Assembly (NCBI RefSeq): GCF_019285775.1
Contig: NZ_CP079105.1
Location: 2,418,001 to 2,482,000, forward strand
Length of the DNA: 64,000 nt
Direction: 5' to 3'
Origin: Skermania piniformis
GTDB taxonomy: Bacteria > Actinomycetota > Actinomycetes > Mycobacteriales > Mycobacteriaceae
The notes under the pieces were generated by a model. It was not told where the DNA came from. It did no database searches and saw only the letters and a program-made list of their open reading frames with translations. Of the stretch, positions 10,164-18,232 are shown in pieces; the stretch's first letter is position 1; each line of letters starts with the position of its first letter. The translations under genes were made by a program, and so were the position numbers.

Positions 10164-11180
10164 CTACGGCTGCAGCAGCGCCTTGATCGACCGCCGTTCG
10201 TCCATTGCCTGATAGGCCTGCGATACCTCAGCCAGCGGCAAGGTCAGGTCGAACACCCGTCCCGGGTCGATCCGACCGGTCAACACCCGGTCGATCAGGT
10301 CGGGGAGGAACCTCCGGACCGGCGCCGGGCCGCCCTGCACTCCGACATGGGTACGGAACAGGTCGTCACCCGAGATTTCCACCCCATGCGGCACTCCGAC
10401 GATGCCGACCATCGCGCCGGGCCGGCCGGAGTGGAGCGCCTGCCGCATCGATTCACCGGTCCCGACGCACTCGAGTACCGCGCCCGCACCGATGCCGCCG
10501 GTCAGCTCGCGGACCACCGCCACCCCGTCGTCCCCGCGCTCTTCGACGATGTCGGTCGCGCCGAATTCGCGGGCAAGCTGTTGCCGCGCCGGGTTGCGGC
10601 TCATCACCACGATCCGTTCGGCACCGAGCTCCTTCGCTGCGATCACCCCGCACAGGCCGACGGCACCGTCGCCGACGACGAGTGCAGTCACCCCGGGCTC
10701 GACCCCGCCTGCCACCGCCGCATACCAGCCGGTGCCCAGCACATCGGACGCGGCGAGCAGACTCGGCAATCGTTCGGCGTCCGGGGCGTCGGCGAGCGCA
10801 ACCAGCGTCCCGTCGGCCTGCGGGATCCGCGCGAACTCGGCCTGGCAGCCGTAGACCGACCGCACGTTGACGCAGGCCGATTGATAGCCGGCCACGCAGT
10901 TCGGGCAGGTGTTGTCCGACGCGAAGAACGACCCGATCACATACTGACCGGGGCGGATTCCCCGAACGTCGGAGCCGACTTCTTCCACGACGCCGACGTA
11001 CTCATGACCCATCGCCATCGGCCGCTTCAGCTCGTTGGCGCCGCGGTAGGGCCACAGATCCGAGCCGCAGACGCACGCCACGACCGTGCGAATGATCGCA
11101 TCGGTCGGCTCCTTCAGCGTCGGGTCGGCAACGATCTCCGAGCGAACGTCACCAGGCGCATAGAGGACAGTTCCACGCAC
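10164..11180 (-). CDS. Zinc-dependent alcohol dehydrogenase, MDR family
   Basis: The 338-residue product has the catalytic-zinc ligands in VCGSDLW and GHEYVG, a structural zinc Cys cluster (CPNCVAGYQSAC) and a GDGAVGLCG nucleotide-binding motif. It should oxidise an alcohol or reduce an aldehyde with NAD(P); the substrate is unknown. The GTG at 11180 was preferred to the ATG five codons upstream because AAGGAG lies six bases before it. It is divergent from the HelD-like gene. Confidence 0.88.
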   Translation of the reverse strand: MRGTVLYAPGDVRSEIVADPTLKEPTDAIIRTVVACVCGSDLWPYRGANELKRPMAMGHEYVGVVEEVGSDVRGIRPGQYVIGSFFASDNTCPNCVAGYQSACVNVRSVYGCQAEFARIPQADGTLVALADAPDAERLPSLLAASDVLGTGWYAAVAGGVEPGVTALVVGDGAVGLCGVIAAKELGAERIVVMSRNPARQQLAREFGATDIVEERGDDGVAVVRELTGGIGAGAVLECVGTGESMRQALHSGRPGAMVGIVGVPHGVEISGDDLFRTHVGVQGGPAPVRRFLPDLIDRVLTGRIDPGRVFDLTLPLAEVSQAYQAMDERRSIKALLQP

Positions 11181-11282
11181 GGCGCACTCCTTCATGTCGA
11201 GGTCTGCTTCACCTCTACCACGCGGATGCCGAACGGGAACTACACTTCACGGGCCCGTTTGCCGAACCTGCGAGGAGAGTTG

Positions 11283-13601
11283 TTGCCCGAGAGCACGGAA
11301 CTCGAACTCGAGCAGAGCTATGTCGCGATCCTGTACGCGCAGCTCGATGCCATGCGTGCGTACGCGCGTACCCGGCTCCGCGAGGTGCTGCTGGAGACCG
11401 GCGGCACTCCGCAGGCTCGGTCCGAACGAGAATCGTTCAACCAGATGTACACCGAGGACCTCACCCGCTACGACGCGGCCGAACACGGGCTCTGTTTCGG
11501 CCGACTCGACCTCGACGCCGATACGGCGGAACACGCCGAGCGCCGCTACATCGGCCGGCTCGGCATCCTGGACGAGAAGAACGACTACGAGCCGCTCCTG
11601 CTGGACTGGCGGGCGCCGCTGGCTCGGCCGTTCTATCTGGCCACCACCGCCGCGCCGGACGGGGTCACCCGACGCCGGCACATCCGCAGCCGCAATCGGC
11701 AGGTCACCGCGATCACCGACGAATACCTCGATCTCGCGGCGGCCGAAGCGGCCGGCGTCGAACGTCCGGACGGCGGGGTCGGCGCGGAAGGGGCACTGCT
11801 CGCGGCGCTGAATGCAGCGCGCACCGAGCACATGAACGACATCATCGAGACGATTCAGCAGGAGCAGGACACGATCATCCGGTCCGAGCATCGCGGCGTG
11901 TTGGTGGTGCAAGGGGGACCGGGCACCGGCAAAACCGCGGTCGCGCTGCATCGAGCGGCCTACCTGCTGTACACCTACCGGCGCCAGCTCGCGAAGAGCG
12001 GCGTGCTGATCATCGGACCGAACGCCACCTTCCTCGACTACATCGGTCAGGTGCTGCCCTCGCTCGGCGAGACCGGCGTGCTGCTGTCGACCATCGGCGA
12101 CCTGTATCCGGGCGTACGGGCCACCCGGACCGACGGACCGCGAGCTGCCGAGTTGAAAGGCGCACTGAGCATCCTGGAGGTGCTCAAACGTGCCGTCCGA
12201 GACCGGCAGGAGCTGCCCGACGCCCCGATCCAGCTGGACTTCGAGGGGCACCGACTCACCCTGGACCGCAAGGCGGTAAGCCGGGCCCGCGGCCGGGCGC
12301 GGTCGTCTCGGCGACCGCACAATCAGGCTCGACCGATCTTCACCACGGCCGTGCTGGACGAACTGGCGGGCCAGCTGGCAGGCGCGATCGGCACCGACCC
12401 GATGGGCGGGGGGAACCTGCTCAGCGCTGCCGATCTGACCGAGATCCGGGACGAGCTACGCGGCGACACCGGCATCGCCCGGGCGATCGGCTCGCTGTGG
12501 CCGGAACTGCGTCCGGAACACGTGCTGGCGGACTTGCTGAGCTCGCCGGACCGGCTGGCGGTCGCGGCAGCCGAGTTGTCCGCCGACGACCGGGCAGCGT
12601 TGCTGCGCGTGGATCGGGACGGGTTCAGCGCAGCCGACGCCCCGCTGCTCGACGAACTCGCCGAACTGCTCGGCGTGGACGACACTGCCGACCGGGAACG
12701 GGCGAAACGGCGCTGGCGACAGCAGATCGCCGATGCGCAGGACGCGCTCGACATCCTGACCGGGTCCGCCCCGCAAGACCTGGAGGACGACCTCGACCCC
12801 GAGCTGCTGATGGCCTACGACCTGGTCGACGCCGAGACCCTGGCGCTGCGGCAACAGGCCGCGATACAGCAGACCACCGCCGAGCGCGCAGCCGGAGACC
12901 GGACGTGGACCTACGGCCATGTGATCGTGGACGAGGCACAGGAACTGTCGGCGATGGCCTGGCGCATGGTGATGCGGCGCATCCCGAACCGATGGATGAC
13001 GGTCGTCGGCGATGTCGCCCAGACCGGCGATCCGGCCGGCACCGGATCGTGGCAGCAGGTGTTGGAACCGTATGTCGCACAACGCTGGCGGCGAACCGAG
13101 CTGACGGTGAACTATCGAACGCCGGCCGAGATCATGACGATTGCAGCGCAGGTGCTCGCCACGATCGATCCGGACGCGCAGGTCCCCCGGTCGGTGCGGG
13201 AATCGGGCGTTCCGCCGTGGTCGGTGCAGGTCGAGCCGGGCGAACTCGCCGCCACGGCTGCTGTGCTGCTGGCAGCGGCACCCCACCCGGGGACCGTCGC
13301 GGTAATCGGCACGCCGGCGATCTGCGCCGAGCTGTCGCACCTGGCCGATCAGCGAACCCGGGTGCTCACCGTGCACGAGGCGAAGGGGCTGGAGTTCGAC
13401 GACGTGCTGATCGTCGAACCGCAGCTACTGCTGGATGCCGGGCCGCACGGGCGCAACGACCTCTACGTGGCACTGACTCGAGCGACCCAACGGCTCAGCG
13501 TGCTGCACAGTGCAGAACTGCCGGAGGTGCTGGCCGGGCTGACCCCGCAGCCGGCCGGGGCGCTGCTGCGCCGACCGGCCGCCGCGGGTCGACCCGAGTA
13601 G
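11283..13601 (+). CDS. helD: HelD-like RNA polymerase recycling ATPase
   Basis: The 772-residue product is an UvrD-like superfamily 1 ATPase with the HelD architecture: an N-terminal coiled arm (ELELEQSYVAILYAQLDAMR), Walker A GGPGTGKT, a helical insertion of roughly 250 residues, DEAQELS, and the C-terminal VALTRATQRLS. Proteins of this family bind RNA polymerase and release it from DNA; some actinobacterial members (HelR) protect against rifamycins. TTG at 11283 is taken as the start because GAGGAG lies five bases upstream; an in-frame ATG at 11226 is the alternative. The rifamycin-associated upstream element reported for helR genes was not seen, favouring a housekeeping role. Confidence 0.85.
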   Translation: MPESTELELEQSYVAILYAQLDAMRAYARTRLREVLLETGGTPQARSERESFNQMYTEDLTRYDAAEHGLCFGRLDLDADTAEHAERRYIGRLGILDEKNDYEPLLLDWRAPLARPFYLATTAAPDGVTRRRHIRSRNRQVTAITDEYLDLAAAEAAGVERPDGGVGAEGALLAALNAARTEHMNDIIETIQQEQDTIIRSEHRGVLVVQGGPGTGKTAVALHRAAYLLYTYRRQLAKSGVLIIGPNATFLDYIGQVLPSLGETGVLLSTIGDLYPGVRATRTDGPRAAELKGALSILEVLKRAVRDRQELPDAPIQLDFEGHRLTLDRKAVSRARGRARSSRRPHNQARPIFTTAVLDELAGQLAGAIGTDPMGGGNLLSAADLTEIRDELRGDTGIARAIGSLWPELRPEHVLADLLSSPDRLAVAAAELSADDRAALLRVDRDGFSAADAPLLDELAELLGVDDTADRERAKRRWRQQIADAQDALDILTGSAPQDLEDDLDPELLMAYDLVDAETLALRQQAAIQQTTAERAAGDRTWTYGHVIVDEAQELSAMAWRMVMRRIPNRWMTVVGDVAQTGDPAGTGSWQQVLEPYVAQRWRRTELTVNYRTPAEIMTIAAQVLATIDPDAQVPRSVRESGVPPWSVQVEPGELAATAAVLLAAAPHPGTVAVIGTPAICAELSHLADQRTRVLTVHEAKGLEFDDVLIVEPQLLLDAGPHGRNDLYVALTRATQRLSVLHSAELPEVLAGLTPQPAGALLRRPAAAGRPE

Positions 13602-13605
13602 ATCA

Positions 13606-13638
13606 GATCGTGCACACGATCAAACGGTGTGCACGATC
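13606..13638. terminator. Bidirectional hairpin in 3' end of usp
   Basis: Twelve-base arms GATCGTGCACAC (13606-13617) and GTGTGCACGATC (13627-13638) are perfect inverted repeats around nine bases. The hairpin starts five bases after the helD stop and its right arm lies in the last codons of the convergent stress-protein gene, so it can serve both. Confidence 0.6.
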
Positions 13639-14069
13639 AGTACGTCGGAGCGCGACTTGCGGGCCACGTCGGACGGCACCGAGCCGAGCAGCCGCCCGGT
13701 GATCGAGTTCAGGCCGCGATTTCCGACGACCAACAGGTCCGCGGAAACGTCGCCGACCAGGGTGAGCAGCGCATCCACCGGGGCGCCGACGACCGACCGG
13801 GTCTCGATCTTCGTCGCACCGACCGCCGTCGCCTTCTCCTTTGCCGTGCGCAGGATCTCGTCGGTCGGCGCCGAGCCGTGCACCTGATAGGCGTCGTTCT
13901 TGAGCGCGTCGCTCGCCGCGCCGAGATCACGGTCGTCGGTCGGGTAGTACGCGCAGGCAACGACCAGCGTCGCGCCGGTCGCGCCGGCCACCGCACCGGC
14001 CTTCTCCACGGCCTTGTACGACGATTCAGAACCATCTGTCCCGACAACGATGGTCTGGTAGGCGGTCAT
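13620..14069 (-). CDS. Universal stress protein (Rv1636 type)
   Basis: The 149-residue product is a single UspA domain. It begins TIVVGTDGSE and carries the nucleotide-binding pattern GNRGLNSITGRLLGSVPS near the C-terminus. The mycobacterial counterpart binds cAMP, and the same position in the uvrA-uvrB neighbourhood supports orthology. The start ATG has GGAGG six bases upstream. The gene is divergent from the hydrolase-ABC fusion. Confidence 0.92.
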   Translation of the reverse strand: MTAYQTIVVGTDGSESSYKAVEKAGAVAGATGATLVVACAYYPTDDRDLGAASDALKNDAYQVHGSAPTDEILRTAKEKATAVGATKIETRSVVGAPVDALLTLVGDVSADLLVVGNRGLNSITGRLLGSVPSDVARKSRSDVLIVHTV

Positions 14070-14198
14070 CCGTAACCTCCGTCAATGAGTTTCGTTCCCA
14101 GCACCCTAGAACGGAAATGCCGAGCTCGGCGTCGGTTTGTGGCGAACACCTCGCGTAAGCAGCGTGACCGAATGCATCGTCGATATGCGGTGGGCGCA

Positions 14199-14204
14199 TA
14201 GATT
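14199..14204 (+). promoter_or_regulatory. -10 element TAGATT, leaderless type
   Basis: TAGATT ends seven bases before the ATG at 14212; no ribosome-binding site is present. Confidence 0.5.
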
Positions 14205-14211
14205 GGACGCC

Positions 14212-16995
14212 ATGCGCCAGCGTGGACGACGACCAGTAGTCGGCAGTCGCGCGATCCGCGCTGTCCTGATCGGCGGTCTGCTGATCATCGTGGCAGGGTT
14301 CGCCGTACCGGCCGTGCGCGGCGGGGCGACGCAGGTACGGACCGAGGCCACCACGATCCCGGTACCGGACGCGCCCGATTCCTCGGCAACCCTGACCCTC
14401 GACACGAATCTGTATCTGCCGCAACGCACTCCAGCCCCGGCGGTGCTACTCGCCCACGGCTTCGGCGGGAACAAGGACTCGGTGGAGGGCCAGGCCCGGC
14501 AGTTGGCCGCGGACGGATTCGTCGTACTGGCCTACAGCGCCCGCGGATTCGGCGCGAGCACCGGCCAGATCTGGCTGAACGACCCGGATCGGGAAGTGGC
14601 CGACGCGCGCGCCCTGGTGTCCTGGCTGGCCGCGCGGCCCGAGGTCGCGCAGGACGGACCGGGTGACCCGCACGTCGGGGTCGCCGGCGGCTCCTACGGT
14701 GGCGCACTCGCGCTCGGCCTGGGCGCGACCGATCCGCGGGTGGACGCAGTGGCCGCCGGGATCACCTGGAACGACCTCGGTACGGCGTTGTTCCCGAACT
14801 ACGCCGTACCGGTGACCGGCGCGGCGCCGGCGATCACGACGCCCGCCGGCGTGGTCGAGGGAAGCGACGGGGTGTTGAAGCGGCAGTGGGCGGCGACGTT
14901 CTTCGCAGCCGGCAACCAGCTGCCCCCGGCCGGCGCGGAAGGTACCGCGACCCCCGGCTGCGGCCGGTTCGCGCCACCGATTTGCCAGGCGTACATCGCA
15001 TCGGCCGTGTCCGGTCGACCGACTCCCGAGCTGCTGGCGCTGCTCCGGTCGCACTCGCCGGTGGCGAATGCCGGCGCAATCACCGCACCGACATTGCTGA
15101 TTCAAGGCGAGCGCGACAGCCTGTTCGGGCTGGACCAAGCCGACGCCACGGCCCGGGCTATCGCCGGGGCCGGCGGAAACGTGCAAGTGCGCTGGTTCAA
15201 CGGCGGACACGACGGGGACAGCAACCGCGCCGACGGGGCGATCCGCAGCTTCTTGGACCGCACCTTGCGCGGCGAACCGCCCGACTCGCCCGGTTTCGAC
15301 TTCGCGTTGCCGGGCGCGGTGAACGAGCAGGGCGAGGTGCCGAGCCGGCGGATGACCGCACCCAGCTACCCGGGTCTCACCCCGAACTCACCCGACACCC
15401 CACATACCGTCGTGGAACTGAGTGACGGCGCCCGCGATCAGCCGATCGCCCGCCCGCCGGGCGCCGCACCCGCGTCGATCTCCGGCCTGCCCGGCTTGGG
15501 CGCCCTGGCGGCCACACCCGCCGCCGGCGCCCTCCTCACCCGCGATCCTCCGGGGCAGGCGGCAACGTTCCGCAGCGCGCCGCTGCCGCGGGCCGTCACC
15601 GTGACCGGGTCGGCAACTGTGGACCTGCGGGTCACCTCGACCGCCGGACCGGGCGAGACCGTGCTGTTCGCGAAGCTGTACGACGTGTCGTCGAGCGGCC
15701 GCCGGACCCTGCCCGGCACCTCCGTGTCCGCACTGCGGCTACCGGACGGGGCCGGGCCCGGCGCCCCGGTGGACGTGCGGGTGTCGCTACCGGCGATCGG
15801 CTACCAGTTCGCCGAAGGCCACCGGATCGAGCTGGTCGTGGCCAGCACCGACCAGGCATACGCGGTGCCGGCAGCGCCGGCGCAGTTCGTGGTGTCGTTG
15901 CCCGACGACCGAATGCGGATGCCGTCGGTCCCGGCAACCGCGACGAGCCGGACGATTCCGGTGGCGCCGCTGATCGGGATCGGTGCCCTGGCTCTCGGCA
16001 CGGCCGGACTCGCCGGGATCGCCCGGTTCCGGCGCACCCGCCGCCGGCCCGACGTCGATCCGGCGCTGACCGAGGTGCCGCTCGTCGTCGACAACTTGGG
16101 CAAGACCTACCGCAACGGCTTCCGGGCCGTGCGCTCGGTGAGCTTCCGGGTCGAACCAGGTCAGGTACTGGGCCTGTTGGGGCCCAACGGCGCCGGCAAG
16201 ACCACCACCTTGCGGATGGTGCTCGGATTGATCAACCCGACGCGGGGCACGGCCCGGGTTTTCGGCCGGCGGATCACCCCGGGTGCATCGGTACTGACCC
16301 GAGTCGGCGCGTTCATCGAAGGACCGGGCCTGTTGCCGCAGCTGTCCGGAGCAGACAACCTCCGGTTGTTCTGGCAGGCGACCGGGCGCCCGGCCGACCA
16401 AGCGGCGCTGGACGAGGTGGTCCGGATCGCCGATCTCGGGCCGGCGCTGGACCGCAAGGTCGGCTCGTACAGCCAGGGCATGCGTCAGCGGTTGGCGATC
16501 GCGCAGGCGATGCTGGGCCTGCCGGACCTGCTGATCCTGGACGAACCGACCAACGGGCTGGACCCGCCGCAGATTCGCCGGATGCGCGAGGTGCTGCGCG
16601 CCTACGCCCAAGACGGCCGGACCGTCCTGGTATCCAGTCATCTGTTGGCCGAAGTGGAGCAGACCTGTACCGATGTGGTGGTGATGAACCGAGGCGCCGT
16701 GATCAGCGCGGGCCCGGTGCACGAGCTGGTCGCGGCGGGCGGGCCGACCGAGTTCCGGGTCGACGATCGCACCCGGGCGGCCGCAGCGCTGGCCGGGATC
16801 GACGGACTGGGCTCGGTCGCCGACGCCGCAGACGGTTCACTTCGGATCGACCTGCGCGCGGTGCCGTCGGCAGACGTGGTCCGCACCTTGGTCGAGGCCG
16901 GCGTGGCGGTGCGATCCGCGGCACCGACCAGCCGGTTGGAGGACGTGTTCCTGGCCATGATCGAGAACCGGAGCGCCGACGATGACGACCGCTGA
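14212..16995 (+). CDS. Extracytoplasmic S15-like alpha/beta hydrolase fused to ABC transporter ATPase
   Basis: The 927-residue product joins two parts. After an N-terminal membrane segment (about residues 16-35), residues 40-570 form an alpha/beta hydrolase of the X-Pro dipeptidyl-peptidase/CocE type: nucleophile Ser in GGSYGG near 161, Asp in QGERDS near 300, His in GGHDGD near 331, then a C-terminal jelly-roll (FRSAPL...GYQFAEGHRIELVVAS). A second membrane segment (about 581-605) leads to a full ABC ATPase from about 623: Walker [10 protein letters not shown], signature YSQGMRQR, Walker B LLILDEPTNGLDP. The predicted topology puts the hydrolase outside and the ATPase inside. It overlaps the permease gene by 14 bases. 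Substrate unknown. Confidence 0.85.
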   Translation: MRQRGRRPVVGSRAIRAVLIGGLLIIVAGFAVPAVRGGATQVRTEATTIPVPDAPDSSATLTLDTNLYLPQRTPAPAVLLAHGFGGNKDSVEGQARQLAADGFVVLAYSARGFGASTGQIWLNDPDREVADARALVSWLAARPEVAQDGPGDPHVGVAGGSYGGALALGLGATDPRVDAVAAGITWNDLGTALFPNYAVPVTGAAPAITTPAGVVEGSDGVLKRQWAATFFAAGNQLPPAGAEGTATPGCGRFAPPICQAYIASAVSGRPTPELLALLRSHSPVANAGAITAPTLLIQGERDSLFGLDQADATARAIAGAGGNVQVRWFNGGHDGDSNRADGAIRSFLDRTLRGEPPDSPGFDFALPGAVNEQGEVPSRRMTAPSYPGLTPNSPDTPHTVVELSDGARDQPIARPPGAAPASISGLPGLGALAATPAAGALLTRDPPGQAATFRSAPLPRAVTVTGSATVDLRVTSTAGPGETVLFAKLYDVSSSGRRTLPGTSVSALRLPDGAGPGAPVDVRVSLPAIGYQFAEGHRIELVVASTDQAYAVPAAPAQFVVSLPDDRMRMPSVPATATSRTIPVAPLIGIGALALGTAGLAGIARFRRTRRRPDVDPALTEVPLVVDNLGKTYRNGFRAVRSVSFRVEPGQVLGLLGPNGAGKTTTLRMVLGLINPTRGTARVFGRRITPGASVLTRVGAFIEGPGLLPQLSGADNLRLFWQATGRPADQAALDEVVRIADLGPALDRKVGSYSQGMRQRLAIAQAMLGLPDLLILDEPTNGLDPPQIRRMREVLRAYAQDGRTVLVSSHLLAEVEQTCTDVVVMNRGAVISAGPVHELVAAGGPTEFRVDDRTRAAAALAGIDGLGSVADAADGSLRIDLRAVPSADVVRTLVEAGVAVRSAAPTSRLEDVFLAMIENRSADDDDR

Positions 16996-17821
16996 ACCGA
17001 TGACCGCGACGCCGGCCGACACCCTTCCGCTGCGGACCGAATTGGAGCGGCAGCTGCGGCGGCGGCGAACCCAGGTGACGTTCGGGGCGCTGGCGCTGCT
17101 GCCCGGCATCCTGGCGGCGGCGTTCGCGATCGGCGGGTCCGACGCCGGCGGTGCCGGGCTGATCGAGCTGGCCACCCACAGCGGGCTGAACTTCACGGCG
17201 TTCTGCCTGCTGATGTCGGTCGGGTTTCTGTTGATCGTCGTGGTAGCACTGTTCTTCGGCGACGCGATCGCCAGCGAGGCGTCGTGGTCGAGCCTGCGGT
17301 ACCTGCTGGCGATCCCGGTGCCGCGGGGCCGGCTGCTGCGGCAGAAGGCGATCGTGTCGGCCGGGTTGTCGACCGGCGCGATCCTGCTGTTGGGTGCCGT
17401 CGCGCTTGCCTTGGGCACGTTGCTCTACGGCGCGGACCCCCTGGTCAACCCGTACGGGGATGCGCTGGCCTATCCGACCGGGGTGGTGCGGCTGCTGCTC
17501 GGACTCGGCATCGTCGTGGTCGGGCTGAGCTGGGTCGCCGGATTGGCATTGCTGCTGTCGGTGCTCACCGATGCGCCACTCGGCGCGGTCGGCGGCACCG
17601 TGATGATCGCGATCGTGGTGGAAATCCTGGATCAGGTGACCGCGCTCGGTTCGTTGCGGGACCTGCTGCCGGGCCACTTCTCGTTCGCCTGGACTCGGGT
17701 CCTGGCGCCCGTGATCGACTGGCCGGACATCGTCACGGGCGCCTTCTCCTCGCTCGCTTACGCCTGCGTGTTCGGGTTGACCGCATGGACCTTGTTCGCC
17801 CGCAAGGACATCACAAGCTGA
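16982..17821 (+). CDS. ABC transporter permease, partner of the hydrolase-ATPase fusion
   Basis: The 279-residue protein has about six membrane segments and the ABC-2-type pattern in which a large loop follows the first spans (GDAIASEASWSSLRYLLAIPV). It begins inside the end of the hydrolase-ATPase gene, so translation is coupled and the two should form one transporter, probably an exporter. Its 3' end overlaps the convergent doxX-like gene by 11 bases. Confidence 0.82.
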   Translation: MTTAEPMTATPADTLPLRTELERQLRRRRTQVTFGALALLPGILAAAFAIGGSDAGGAGLIELATHSGLNFTAFCLLMSVGFLLIVVVALFFGDAIASEASWSSLRYLLAIPVPRGRLLRQKAIVSAGLSTGAILLLGAVALALGTLLYGADPLVNPYGDALAYPTGVVRLLLGLGIVVVGLSWVAGLALLLSVLTDAPLGAVGGTVMIAIVVEILDQVTALGSLRDLLPGHFSFAWTRVLAPVIDWPDIVTGAFSSLAYACVFGLTAWTLFARKDITS

Positions 17822-18224
17822 ACAGCGGCCCGGTGATGGTCAGCCCCAGTTCCGGTGTGTGCGCGAAGAAGGCGAACAACGCCAGCGCCGCACCGGTCAG
17901 CGAGATGTTCTTGTTGAACGACACCATCTCGGCCTGCTTGGCCTGAGCGTCGGTTTCGGTCCAGAACTTGTGCATCAGAAACGTGGTGGGCAACAGAAAG
18001 GCGATCAGCAACAGCGAGCCGAGGTCCGCCCAGATTCCGAGAAGCACGCTGAGACCGCCGGCCAGGAGCAGTAGCCCGGACGCAGGGACGGCGAGCTTCG
18101 CCAGCGGCACACCCCTGGCCTCGGCGAAGGGCACCATCTGCTGCGATTGGGTCAGATGGCCGACCCCCGAGCCGAGGAACAGCACGACGAACAATATTCG
18201 ACCGATCAAAACGATAACGTCCAT
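17811..18224 (-). CDS. DoxX family membrane protein
   Basis: The 137-residue product has four membrane segments and the DoxX pattern (GRILFVVLFLGSGVGHL, then FAEARGVP and LLIAFLLPTTFLMHKFW). DoxX proteins are linked to redox and thiol stress in mycobacteria, but this member's role is not shown. The ATG at 18224 is preferred over an in-frame TTG at 18236, which would lie inside uvrB. Only eight bases separate it from the uvrB stop, so it is probably co-transcribed with uvrB. Confidence 0.82.
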   Translation of the reverse strand: MDVIVLIGRILFVVLFLGSGVGHLTQSQQMVPFAEARGVPLAKLAVPASGLLLLAGGLSVLLGIWADLGSLLLIAFLLPTTFLMHKFWTETDAQAKQAEMVSFNKNISLTGAALALFAFFAHTPELGLTITGPLFSL

Positions 18225-18232
18225 GAGACTTC

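Noticed and set aside
11190-11283. Rifamycin-associated element upstream of helD
   Set aside because: No palindrome of that type could be found by eye before the gene.
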